From assembly GCA_963669155.1 (NCBI GenBank), contig OZ022576.1, positions 16,778,035 to 16,842,034 on the forward strand: a stretch of 64,000 nt of DNA. Reading direction: 5' to 3'. Numbering within the stretch: position 1 is the first letter of the stretch; every line of letters begins with the position of its first letter. Under the pieces are notes generated by a model. That model was not told where the DNA came from. It saw only the letters and a list, made by a program, of their open reading frames with translations, and searched no databases. The position numbers were made by a program, and so were the translations under genes. This stretch comes from Arbacia lixula (taxonomy: Eukaryota; Echinodermata; Echinoidea; Arbacioida; Arbaciidae). This document shows positions 1 through 10,900 of the stretch, piece after piece.

Positions 1-653
1 TATCTTTTATGTATAGCTCTGAAGAGAGCTACTCTTGTGGGCCAAGGGAGAAAGGAGGAGACAGACTGTAGAAAAGTACAAAGCAGAGTATTCTTTCATG
101 ATTGATTAATGATAATTGATTAGCATAAGAAACTGTAAACTTTCCTCATAGGAATGCCCTGTATGAAACTGAAGAAAATTCTGTACCACATTTCAGTAAC
201 CTTTATCAAGCACATGTCAACGAAGAAGAGTTTTTACAGTGTGCAAATATTAGCAAAAAGCATAAACAATATTAACAGTCCTCAATATATTGTTTATTTG
301 AGTTGCAAGGTATGCTGTACACATGTTTTTTTTTTATTTTTTTTTTATTTTTTTTTTTTACAAATGCTCTTGCCCAAACAATCACACTGGGTCCGCTTTA
401 AAGATTGTGTATGTATGTGTGTATGTGAATGTTGATGTAATTTGATGTAATATTGTTTCAATATGATTACTGGTAGGTACTGGGGAAAGATCCACTAACA
501 TGTACGTTTGCCTTTTGTCACTCTATAAGTGAGTCAAATATTCTGAACAAATATGACCACATGGGGTTACTGAGAGTTTAATTTTATCATAATAGTAGTG
601 ATTGATACAGATGATTGTTATGATATATTCTGTTTCTGTGATTTGTACCTCAG

Positions 654-778
654 GTGACCCAATGCATGCTGTGTCTATGTGAGTTCAGTCTGACTGTGAG
701 GAAGCATCACTGTCGCCTGTGTGGAAGAATCTTCTGTGCAAAGTGTGCAAACTTCTTTGTGCTCACCTCACACAGCAA
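654..778 (+). CDS. FYCO1: FYCO1 exon: first half of the FYVE zinc finger
   Basis: The exon follows a ...tgtacctcag acceptor and ends at CAA|GTAAGT. It encodes [20 protein letters not shown] and continues with [21 protein letters not shown]. Three zinc-binding CxxC pairs and the RKHHCR motif, the basic patch that binds phosphatidylinositol 3-phosphate, are intact. The WxxD box of a canonical FYVE domain should be in the preceding exon, outside the window. The exon leaves two bases (AA of a Lys codon) that join in frame with the exon at 1446. Confidence 0.9.
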
Positions 779-2897
779 GTAAGTAAAGCATCCATCCTTC
801 CACCCTTTCCATCCCTCCTAAACCCCTTTCATTTCTTCTCCACTCCACACCCTCTCCAATCTGCCTCCCCCACATTGTCGCTCCACCCTTTATTCCTCCT
901 CTTTCGCCCAGTGCTGATATTAATAGCTACATCTTGTGATCATGTTTCTGTAAATGATGTCTAGTTGTTGGACTGATGTTTTTAATTTGTTTTAATGGTT
1001 TAGAGGGTCATGTCCTGTTTCACAGTCATGTGCCCTGTTGCATAAAACTTATCATTGATGGTAACTTTGCTTTCAATGGCAACTGCTATGGCACCTTGAA
1101 TTTGATTGGCTGTTGAGCAATGTTACCATGGTAGTTACCATTGGTGATAGAGTTATTATCAATGGAAAGTTTTATGCAACGGGGCCCAGAAATTGAATTG
1201 AGAAGGATGTTACAATTATAACCCTGGTAGCTGGTCCAAGAGCGTATCATTTACACATATATGCACTATCTCCACTCCATTCCTCCAGCTGCACAATATC
1301 ACTGCTGCTTGATGATCATTCACCTATTCTTGTACTGCTATTCATGAACATATATATGTTTATTTTTGTGACCATTACAACTCTCTGTTCTTGAAAGTCA
1401 TGCATGCATACCTGTCTGAATTTCTCCATTTTGTTGCTGCATCAGGAAGAAGAGCCGTGTATGTGAAAAGTGCTTTGTGGGCCACCAGCACTCACTGGAG
1501 GCTGCCAGCATCAACACCTCCATCATAAGCACCAACTCCAATGGCGATGAGGACAATAACCACCCCCACCCACCAGGGGAAGGGGAGGGGGAAGGAGAGG
1601 GGGAATTCCCGGGGGGAGGGGTGCAGAGTGACGATGCAACCTCAGACATGATGTCAGAGAGTCTGAACAGCGAGCCGGTGACGATGGAGGATGTGGAGGA
1701 ATGCTTGAGGGTTATCGATGAGAAATCATTAGCTGCCAGTCAACCGTAAGGATATTTCATTTCTATATAACATTCTTGCTGATTATGTGAATATGAATAG
1801 TCTGTTCTGATATGTATTGAATTAGATCAATGTGCTGTAAATAAAATACTGTACCTGTTTGTTTTGTTAATGGAATGGTAAGAATTATAAGTATTTAAAT
1901 AGCTAATTACAGGTTTAAATCACATTTAACTCTGTGAACTTTTAGATCATGTTTCTTGTTGGCTATATGAACTTGTGTACCCATCGGGGAAGTGAAGTGT
2001 GCTGCATGAGCGTATTGTCAAAGTAACTGGTTCTACACTGTTGGGAGAGGGAGCCATTGTAATTTTACTACTATTGAGAGTGCTTGATACATACCGCTAC
2101 CTGTTACACGATGTTAATTTAGTGAACCTATTTCTCTCACTTTTATAGTTGTGATGTATGTATGGTGTGGATATTTTAAGCTGAAATTTTCGTGGTATAT
2201 CATGTGTAGTCCTGAAAAAAGACTGGTGGATTTTTTTTTTCTTTTGGAATAGCTCTGAAAAGAGCTGCTCATAGAGGGAAGGTTAAGAAGAAAAAGCTCA
2301 AGCTTAACACTAATGAATAGCACTCTATATAGTGTGTCTCTTTTCACAGACTCAAGAATGTTTGAGAATGAAGTATGGAAAGAGGCGATAACTAGGATAT
2401 CTGATTATTTCCTGTGTAGTGGAAGTGCTGGGAGTAGAGAAGAACCATGTGCACCATCTCCCACCCCGCCTCCAGAGAAGACGGCTTCTGAGCCAGACTT
2501 CGACATCATCAGCGAGGATGAGGTGACTGCTGCAAGGAGAAACTGGAAGGAGGAGGATGAAGATGGGGAGAAAGGAGAGGATGAGAGCAGCAGGTAAGAG
2601 GAGAAGTGAGACAGAGAGGGAGATGTAGTGTGGATAGGTGGGGGAAAGAGGGGTGGAAAGAGAGAGAGACGATGGTTAGATGGAAGAGGGAAACTAAAAG
2701 AGGGAGAGAGGGAGGGAGACAGGGAGAGAGGGGGGGGGGAGGAGAGAGGGAAAGAGGGAGGGAAGGAGGAAGGGTAGGAGGGAGGGAAGGAGGAAGGGTA
2801 GGAGGGAGGGAAGGAGGGAGGGTAGGAGGGAGGGAAGGAGGGAGGGAAGGAGGGAGGGAAGGAGGGAGGGATAGGGGTGTGAGGAGGGAGTAGAGAC

Positions 2898-2959
<62 letters not shown>

Positions 2960-5900
2960 GTAGAAAGAGTGTGGATTAGAGGGAACAAAAAATAAACATG
3001 ACATCTTTCCCTAATACAAGGGTACCACTCAAAGCAATCAATTATTACTCATTGTTGTTTTCAATGTTGCACAGGCCTGAGGTGGAGAGCAGACTCCTGA
3101 CCATAGCAGAGCTGGAAGGGGAGGGTGTCGTGGGGGAGGAGGCTGTGGTTGCTGCGTACCAGAGACACCCCCTCCCTGTAGCCATAGATGAGGTGGGCCT
3201 CATGCTCTGCTGGGAGTTTGTCTCATCACCCAAGGTAAGCTGGCAACATTAGGTTACAAGATTTCTGTAATTTGCATAGTCTCTCTTTGTCACCGTTTCA
3301 GTCACTCTTGTACTTTCATTGTCTTCCTCAGGGCGCCCTTGTAAAGCAGTTTTATAACTAAACGGGTCTACCCTGCATTATGTTTTATTTGTAAATAAAG
3401 ATAGCATGAATAAATAGATAAACAAATAATTTGAACGTTTATTTGTAGTATATTTTTGTCTTCTTGTAAAACAACTTCACATTTGAAGTGTATATATGTG
3501 TGTGTTACCATTGTACTAGTATCCATTAAACATGTAGAATTAAGTATTGTACTACAGAGCATGATCACATGTGATAAACCATATACATTTAATTGCACGA
3601 TACAGCAATACATGTTGTAGCAACCACCTATATTGAAAGACCACCTGCTTATGATGACCACAATTGTTGTTTCCCTTGACCAGTAATATTCATTGAAACA
3701 TGTATTAAAGTACCCTGTAAATAAAAACCACCTGATCATAAAGACCACATGTCTTGTCTCCCTTGAGTGGTCTTTCTGTGAAGGTTCGACTGCAATCAAT
3801 TAGATTTGAGAATAAGAATCATTTCAGAAAGAACAGGGATACATTTCAAGAAGAATCAAATCCCTACATTTATTTTGATTATCTGCATACTAAGCTAAAA
3901 AAAGGGAGAAAATGGTGGCAGTCACATCTCCAGAGTTTACGTCACTCCTATCCGTCAATAAAAACATAAATGATGAGCAATATATGCCAAGATACTAGCT
4001 GAATGTACATTGCTATACTTTCTGAAACTCCCTCTTGTGTTTTGCAGAGTATTGGTTTTCTGGTGACATTCCATGACCCCTCGGCAGAGAGCCCATCACC
4101 CGCTGAAGAGCTGATTCCATTATGCCGCTGTAACTCACACCAGCATGCAGTACAGGGGGAGCTGCTGGCTAGGAAGCCTGGTGTCTACACACTCATCTTT
4201 GATAACAAGTTCTCAAGGTGTGTACCCCACGGAACATACCTCCTCACACATATGGTTTTGGTTCAGTTAAATCATGGATTCCCTGTTAAAACAAGTGTTA
4301 TAATACCCATGTGCTAGGTTATTCACTGTAATAATGTGCACTTACTCACAATAGCATTAGCACAAATGTTCACACAATATGACCTCATTAGCCTATGCTG
4401 CAGTATGTGTAAAATAGCAGTGACTATCATATCACTGAAAGGTGGTTTGTATGAAAATGTGGTGGTGTTGTGAGTAAACACACCTAGTTACACTGCTGTC
4501 ATAATTCTGTGTATTGCTGTTTTTATTTTTACTGAGTTGATGATGTCACATACATTCTGATCATAAACTGGTAGTCAGTTAGTTGTAGATGTATAGATGC
4601 ATACACATCATTGATGTCAACATGCATTTGAAGTAAGTAGACTCTTAACATTAAAAGGTACCTTTAACATTTTGCTCAATTACAAAATGGGAATTAGACA
4701 AAATAAGAGCAGACCAAATGGTTATAAACAGTGCCTTATTACATAATTACATATCCCCTCACACACAGTTTATCACGCACAGTTTATTTATCACAGAGTC
4801 ATGTACAAGTCAATACCTGTAAGTAAATCTGATCTGTGGGGAAAAGTAATGGAAAGCTTTAGTACAGCAGCTTAATAATGAGCATGTGGTGTCAATGACA
4901 TGTCTAGAACAGAAATCTTCTCTCAATTCAGTATCTGTAAATGGGTAGATTAGGCTGTTCATATCTGTGAGGTGAATCCATGCCTGAGCTCCCTCTCTAT
5001 TCAGTGTCAGTAAATTCAATGATTATGCTATTCTTATAAGCCTGGAAAGGGCTGGGTAACAAAGCACATCCAAGTCTAAGATCCCTCTCCATGCAGTGAA
5101 TGGGAGGATTAGGCTATTCATGTGACCCTGACCATGGCTGGCTCAGCTACATGAATACAAATCTAAGATCCCTCTCCATGCAGTGTCTATGAATGGGAGG
5201 ATTAGTCTATACATGTGAACCTGGCTGGCTAGCTACATGAATCTAAAACCAAGATTCCTATCCAGGTGTACCAAAGCAATTCTCCGTATCGCATATAGCT
5301 CTCTGAATCTGAACGTGTGTGGCGCTCTAATTTGATTTCCTTTGATTCTTGGGATATGAACTTCCGGTCCACGAACATTCGGCAATCCCGTACAATAGGG
5401 GACCAGGGTATCCAACTAATTTTATGAATTTTAACCCTAAACCAAACCCTGACCTTAACACTAACCCTAAGCCTAATTCTAAACCTAACCCTGACCCTAA
5501 CCATAACCCTACACAAAATGTTCGCTGCTTAATTCATTAAAAAAAGTGATTTCTAGGTCACTTTCTGCCGACGACAAACTCTTACCGGAAGTATACGTCC
5601 CAAGAGCAATCGATCAGATATCAGTATTGCGAGGTGATATCGCTTCATATCCGCTATATGCAATAGGGAGAATTGAAAGCTTTGAACAGCCTGATGATGA
5701 GATTTTTAGTCAATGACATGAATACAAGATAAATCATCATCTCCTTTCTGTATCATGTCATGTGAATCTGGCAAGGGCTACCAAAGGATATTTGGGCCAG
5801 TCTAGTAATGAAGCATTTATAAGAATTTTACAAAGAAGCATGTTACAGTGAACAACCCAACTGAACTTCTAGTAGAATTATCTGTCAGACTATGACCTGT

Positions 5901-7608
5901 GGGTTTATGATCAAAGCAACAATGCGTTTCCCACTGAATGTAGTACTCCATACGGGACAAAATTAGGAGTAAAATTTAATCACTTTTGCAAGTGACCTGT
6001 TATCTTTATAAGAGTTCTGTATCCCAAGATCAGAGACTGATTTTCTTTCTTTCTGATATTGAGAGAAACCTATTGTAAGTTACAAAACTTACTATATACA
6101 TCACAAATTTCCTCTCTTGTTTCTTTCTTCTTCGTCTGTATAAACTTTGTGACTAGTTTACAATTCTCATCACAACCCTTTCCTTCTACATCCATCGCAT
6201 CTCATTTTCTTTTGGCTCAAACACCTAAAACTAAAGCTAACCACAGTCTTCATGTAAGTTCAACAACAACAACAACAACAACAAAAACAAAAATCTTTCC
6301 ACTTTTCACTCCACCTTTTTCCCTTACTTTACCCCATAAGTGGGTCAAATATCCTGAAAGAATACAATCACATGGTGTTACCCAAAGTTTTCCTATTTCT
6401 ATATAGTATTTATTAGTATCCAAGATCATTTCAGTGCCAGGACCTTCATGGGTCAAGAACTTTTCTCACTTCTTCTTTTGAAAAATATGACCTCTTTTTT
6501 CCAAATGACCAAGCATGTAGTCCATTGCAGTAGAGTTGTAAGACAAATAACTTGCATTGTGTACATGTACATGGAGGGCTCCAGTACATTGTTAATTGCT
6601 TTATGGGGAATAAATTCATTATGTTAAAGAATACATGTGTGCTTATGTATCAAAATATTAATATTTTGACCATGGAAAGTTTGGTATGGCATATAGTAAT
6701 GAATACATTTGCATAAAGACCAGCAGAGAGGTGTCAGTGTACACTCTTTTGTATTAAACACTTTCCATGCAGACTGAGGTACCTTTCACAAACCATTGTA
6801 TCAGAGAAGCAGTCATAAAGCACATGTCTGATGAAAACAAGTCATGGAAAGGCTGTACAATCTGACATTTTAGACAATATTTTGAAGAGAGAGTACCGTC
6901 TATGCATTTAAATGAACACAACCCAAGCGCTGTGCTCCATTTCTATGAGGTACACTCAGTTAATAGGAATGCTATGTGTCAAAGATATCTCTCTCCATTT
7001 TGTGGCAGAGAACTTGACCCCATTGTCTTGGTTGATCAGGCGCAGACACAAGACCCCATTACAGTTCGGTCGTGATGTCATTCCATCTATTGTGTGCTCA
7101 AAGTACTCTATAGTGAATAGAATTTGTTCCTTGTGTGAAGCAAACTTTTCTGGGTCTTCAAGGTCACACCATTCATTTGTGCTCATTGATATTTGCATGG
7201 CTTGTGGACTTGGCACAAACAGAAGTTTGTACATAAGTCGTTTTCATACATTCTTATGATTTGTTTAGTATTGCAAGGATATGTATTGATTGTGTGATAT
7301 TTTTTACATGATCAGATTTTATACCACGTGAAGTTTTGCACAAAATTCCTTTTTTATTTTATGAAATTGTCCAACCCAACTCCTACAATGGAGATAGTGA
7401 GCAGGTATTGGTATTCTTGTCTTGATGGTAATGTACATTTTTTGCATTATTTGTAATTTATATTGTGTGTATACTTATATTGCTTATGAATAATGTTATT
7501 TTTCCCTTTTTTTATCTCTCTCTCCCCATCCTCACCCACTCCTCTTGCTCTCTCTCTCCCACTCTTTCTCTCTCCGTCACTCACTCGCTATTTGTCTCTC
7601 CCTCTGTT

Positions 7609-7648
<40 letters not shown>

Positions 7649-7662
7649 CCTCCCTCTCTCTC

Positions 7663-7716
<54 letters not shown>

Positions 7717-7993
7717 CCTCTCTCTCACTTGCTCTTGCTCTCTCTTTTCTCCCTTTCCCTCCCATTTTTGCTTTCTCTCCACCCCCCCCCCCCCTCCATA
7801 TTTTCCCACCACCTGACTCCTCCCGTCCTCCCAATCTTGGTCCCTCCTCTTTATTTCCAACAATCTTTTCTTTTATCTACCGATGCCTACTTTCCCACCC
7901 CTCCCACTTCTTGATCTTATTCACTCTTGCAGATTCACAAGCAAAACAATCAAATATACCCTCCACATCAAGCGACCAGAGGCAGCCTATTGA
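654..7993 (+). CDS. FYCO1: FYCO1-like FYVE/GOLD autophagy adaptor, C-terminal part (six coding exons)
   Basis: The gene encodes the C-terminal part of a FYVE and coiled-coil domain protein of the FYCO1 type. In animals FYCO1 links PI3P- and Rab7-positive autophagosomes and late endosomes to kinesin for plus-end transport. Coding exons read by eye are 654-778, 1446-1745, 2357-2593 (or from 2350), 3075-3234, 4048-4217 and 7933-7993, about 350 codons ending at TGA 7991-7993. All introns have GT/AG borders and the phases are compatible with the 2357 acceptor. Domain order is FYVE finger, acidic low-complexity linker, FDII LIR-type motif, then a GOLD-like beta domain. FYVE followed by LIR and GOLD is the FYCO1 signature, and RUFY-type proteins lack the GOLD domain. 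The N-terminal RUN and coiled-coil exons lie upstream of the window. The gene runs tail-to-tail with the NFE2L gene. Sequence seen; family assignment from known domain architecture. Confidence 0.88.
779..1445 (+). other. FYCO1 intron with a palindromic element
   Basis: This intron separates the two halves of the FYVE finger. The only structured content I see is the inverted-repeat element at 1031-1189. The 719-964 open frame starting inside the exon is a read-through artefact. Confidence 0.8.
1031..1189. mobile_element. Short palindromic MITE ('GTTGCATAAAACTT' family)
   Basis: The left end tgccctgttgcataaaactt is the near-perfect reverse complement of the right end aagttttatgcaacggggccca. 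Inside, the gttaccatggtagttacc segment is itself palindromic. At about 160 bases with no coding capacity, it is a non-autonomous inverted-repeat element. No target duplication could be fixed by eye. Confidence 0.7.
1446..1745 (+). CDS. FYCO1: FYCO1 exon: end of FYVE finger plus Gly/Glu-repeat linker
   Basis: Acceptor ...gctgcatcag. The exon completes the FYVE finger with [10 protein letters not shown], so the RVC motif and the last zinc CxxC pair are intact. It then enters an unstructured linker containing [15 protein letters not shown] and an acidic segment ([19 protein letters not shown]). The donor is CAACC|GTAAGG. The GEG run is encoded by a G-rich DNA stretch at 1575-1620, so length variation between alleles is plausible. 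Confidence 0.87.
2357..2593 (+). CDS. FYCO1: FYCO1 exon: acidic linker carrying the LC3-interacting (LIR) motif
   Basis: The exon encodes [10 protein letters not shown]...[18 protein letters not shown] followed by an acidic tail, with donor CAG|GTAAGA. The [12 protein letters not shown] segment (core codons 2499-2510) matches the FYCO1 LIR core of the form F-D-I-I flanked by acidic residues, which binds LC3/GABARAP. The start is uncertain. The best-looking acceptor is cacag at 2345-2349, but joining it to the preceding exon breaks the frame. The next AG (2355-2356) keeps the frame, so 2357 is given here. An unseen microexon between 1746 and 2350 would be the alternative. Confidence 0.78.
2699..2957. 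repeat. Homopurine tract: GGGA/GGAA minisatellite running into (AG)n
   Basis: About 260 bases are almost purely A/G on the + strand, within an FYCO1 intron. They comprise agggagggaaggaggaaggg units from about 2755, then (GA)n at 2900-2957. Frames through it read Ser/Pro/Leu or Arg/Glu/Gly repeats and are not genes. Confidence 0.95.
3075..3234 (+). CDS. FYCO1: FYCO1 exon: first part of the GOLD domain
   Basis: Acceptor ...gttgcacag at 3074, donor CCCAAG|GTAAGC. It reads [20 protein letters not shown]... and ends in [14 protein letters not shown]. The end resembles the FYCO1 GOLD segment of the form 'AGLTISWVFSSDPKS'. The exon enters with one base completing an Arg codon and ends in phase 0, which fits both neighbours. 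Confidence 0.87.
3605..3795. repeat. Dispersed repeat with 'aaccacct...aagaccac' units
   Basis: Three internal copies of the motif (a)aaccacctNNNN..aagaccac occur at about 3617-3665 and 3725-3780, ending in gtgaaggttcgactgcaa. The 'row of boxes' layout resembles the element at 20470-20652 but the sequence differs. It is probably a MITE fragment. Confidence 0.45.
4048..4217 (+). CDS. FYCO1: FYCO1 exon: core of the GOLD domain
   Basis: Acceptor ...ttgtgttttgcag, donor TCAAG|GTGTGT. It encodes [11 protein letters not shown]..., then [20 protein letters not shown] and [14 protein letters not shown]. The RCNSH...QG.L....PG.Y.LIFDN.FSR pattern is the most diagnostic part of the FYCO1 GOLD domain. 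The protein continues only after a 3.7-kb intron. Confidence 0.93.
4905..5250. repeat. Imperfect tandem repeat, about 100-bp unit, 3-4 copies
   Basis: The phrase ccctctccatgcagtgtctatgaatgggaggattaggctattcatgtg recurs in degraded form at about 4917, 4990, 5082 and 5169, each followed by 'ctggctggctagctacatgaatctaa'-like sequence. Confidence 0.6.
5431..5515. repeat. Degenerate telomere-like CCCTAA repeats
   Basis: About a dozen imperfect hexamers of the CCCTAA/CCTTAA/GCCTAA type occur in a row (ttaaccctaaaccaaaccct and so on). This could be an interstitial telomeric-like tract or an ordinary microsatellite; the unit variation argues for old age. Confidence 0.65.
7515..7745. repeat. (TC)n polypyrimidine microsatellite before the last FYCO1 exon
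   Basis: A nearly uninterrupted C/T tract sits in the last intron, about 190 bases or more upstream of the terminal exon. It continues as C-rich sequence to about 7800. The long Ser/Leu and Arg/Glu frames here are artefacts of it. Confidence 0.95.
7933..7993 (+). CDS. FYCO1: FYCO1 terminal coding exon and stop
   Basis: This exon is too short to appear as an open reading frame of its own. After the acceptor ...ttcactcttgcag, one base completes the Arg of FSR and the frame reads [19 protein letters not shown] before TGA 7991-7993. Human FYCO1 likewise ends with F-V-S-K...Y-H-L-T-V-x-R-P and a short Tyr-containing tail, so this is the last GOLD strand and C-terminus. A long TC tract lies 190-420 bases upstream. 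The 3' UTR begins at 7994. Confidence 0.88.
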
Positions 7994-10900
7994 CAGAGCA
8001 CTCTCTAAACAAATTAGCAAGTTCTAAGTCAACGCGTTCCTCCATGAACCTCTTTTGTTCCTTACTGCTCCCCTCCAGCTCAGTGATATTTATTTAAATA
8101 GTAGTACTATACCCAAACATTGAACAGCACGCACTTCAAACTTCGCTCCCAATACAAAGACTTAAAGAGAAATCCATTGCCGTGATGGTGGCATCATATT
8201 GTGGTTTCAGTAAACAGTAACTTGGGGTCTTATCCAATGAAATAGTCCCAGCTCAATATTGTTTTCTTTGTTTGCATCATGTTAGCATCACATGACTTTA
8301 TGTAATGACCATAATTGTGATGTGCTATGACGACTCTTATAACGAAAGAAGGTCCTGACCAAAGGTCGGAATGTGCGTGTTATCCAAGTTTTGTGTACAT
8401 TCACAGTGGAGTTTAAAGTGTGCCTCTTCTATACTTAGATATTCAATCTTTTGTTGCACACCTATTAAGGTCATGTCACACTTTGGCTACATGAACAAAG
8501 CATACGCTGTTCTCATGATACATACCCGCTCTCAGAGACCAGCTCATTATGCACAGCTCCGCCCCCCCCTCCCCCCCCAAAAAAAAAAAACAATAACCAC
8601 AATATATAATGGCATTCCATCTTGTGCATACATGTATTATTTATCCCTCTCAAAAGTAATGTCTAAGTACATCGCATCTTATCATGATTTTCATTGAATA
8701 ACTACACAGAACAAGGATTTAGAAGCATTTACACATAGGCTCTAGGTGAGGTGTTTCAACCTGTTTTAAAACACGTTGTGGTTACGATTGCATCAAAACT
8801 TGTTCTTGTTTTTTTGTTCTGACATATAGTGAACTCCTAACTTTCTACGACTTACTGCACAAATACACATGTATATATTGTCTGCTCTCAGTTCTGCAAA
8901 TATTTGACTGTTTACCCTCTTATCGACCAAAGTACAACCATTTCATAACTTGCATAAAAAATGAACTCTGCCGTCATGAAGTACGTGAATTGCACCATCC
9001 ATCCTCCACTTCACGGAGGTAGATATAACCGGTTTTAATTCTGTTGGTGTTTACATTACCACATGTACCAGCACACACCTTCAACACACCCCCATTCTCT
9101 ATTTGTATGATATTATATTAATATATTAATCATTTATTTGGCTATATAGCTTCTTTTTATTATACACATATATATTATGTGGCATGCTTGAAATATGGCA
9201 CATGTGCTGATGGTGAATTATTCATAACCTTATGATGATAAAGTACCATACACAATATGTAATGCCTATGTTTATACACAATCAAGTATTCCAAATTTGC
9301 TTAATATGATATCATAATTTGTTGTGTTATCGTGCTTGTACATGTATCTTGTATGTCATTACAAAGTATCTCACTGAACATCTTTATACGCTTTTCCCAT
9401 AAGATTAACTTTTAGGTTCACCAATCCCCTCCATATCAGATCTGTGTTTTCTTGGGGAAATATGATACATATACTTGGTGTCAATTTATGTTCATTTCTC
9501 TTTGTCACATTATCATGTCAATATGATACATACAAATTGTATATATATATAGCAACATTTTTATATCATCGTTACATGATATGGAGCAGCATTTAATCAG
9601 GTGTATGAGGACTTTAATTGAGATGGAAATGGGATTTTTCAATAATGATTCTTTTAAATTTGCTATAAATTTTGCCACAGAAGTGTTTTATTTTGTGCTA
9701 TCAACATGTGCAATGGATGTTTTTTGTCTTTATTTCTCATGAATTTAAGTTTGTAAACACTGTTATTGTTAATTATTGTCAAAATATATTTTGTTGTAAA
9801 GTTACATGTGTTCATGGACATTATGGGTTTACTGCAAAGGCCCTGCAATGAGGCTTTCATTTCATTCTCTTCTTTCAGTTTTTATTGGGTAAAGATCTAT
9901 GATAAAAACATTGAAGAATTGAATTCCATCATGAAGAGATAAATGTTCCTAAGTGAGATTCTTGCTTGCTAAAATGGATTATTTGAATGTTTATAAACAT
10001 GTATACTCTATGCTTTACACTTAAGTAAGTTCAATGCAGACTTTTCTGCACGTTCAAGCTTTGATTAAAAATAATGAGGACTTTTCTTCCTTCTTTTCTT
10101 CCTTTTTTTTTTTTGATGATAGTAATTGGATGTGATGGTGTTTCAACATTTACACCTAAATTTACAGATGACATGAGTGGATATGACACGATGAAATGTT
10201 TCAAAGAAGTGGTTTAATGAGCAAACTGCAAATGACAAAACTAAGCATTAACACTTCATAAAAGTGAAGTGAAGTAAGTGCTGTTATTAGTTTACAAACA
10301 TAATTTGTTACTCTTCTTTTCAAATGTTTCCTGCTTGATTTTATTATTACCCCCAATTTGTATTACTCTTTCCTGTTGTTTTCAGAGATTGTAACATAAT
10401 TATTATTAAGGAATAGAGCTTCTGGGCCACATGCAATGATCTACACATGTTCATTATTGAAACAGTCATCTACATGTTTGTAATTACCTTGAGGAAAGCT
10501 CAACTTCAAGGAGATATCGCTCTCTGTTGGATCAACTTTGACGTTCAGTGTGTTCATCTGATTGATATCAAGATTTGTTCCAGCTCCTAATGAATGTTGA
10601 TTTTAATCTTCCATGAATGTGCCATAGTCACAATTTTGCACTGGTGACACATGCATGCTCAGGAACGGTACTTTGTCTTGCACAGAGCAACAAAGGACTT
10701 ATGACTATGGGGCAAACTCACTATTCATAAGGACTGCTATTCATAAAGTGTAACTTCCTATACATATGGAAATAAGATGATAGCAAATTGGGGTTGCTAT
10801 TCATACATGCAGGGAATGGAAATTGGTGCCTAGAATAGAGAGCAGATCCTGCATATTCATGTGACTATTGGAATGGGTACAATGAAAGACAGCTTCCAAT

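Larger units (their letters stand above)
4218..7932 (+). other. Large last intron of FYCO1
   Basis: Holds imperfect tandem repeats (about 4905-5250), telomere-like degenerate repeats (5431-5515), a CAA run (6261-6285) and a long polypyrimidine block (7515-7745). A 92-codon open frame on the - strand (6956-7234) is the only protein-like segment; it is unrecognised and may be chance. Confidence 0.75.

Noticed and set aside
152..238. Possible FYCO1 exon after ...ttcctcatag (frame NALYETEENSVPHF...)
   Set aside because: The only nearby donor leaves a phase that puts a stop in the FYVE exon at 654; no coiled-coil pattern.
2405..3004. 199- and 159-codon Ser/Pro/Leu frames
   Set aside because: They are translations of a homopurine/homopyrimidine tract in an intron.
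7465..8027. Overlapping 107-160-codon Leu/Ser-rich frames
   Set aside because: Produced by the (TC)n intron tract; the real exon here is the 61-base terminal FYCO1 exon in a different frame context.
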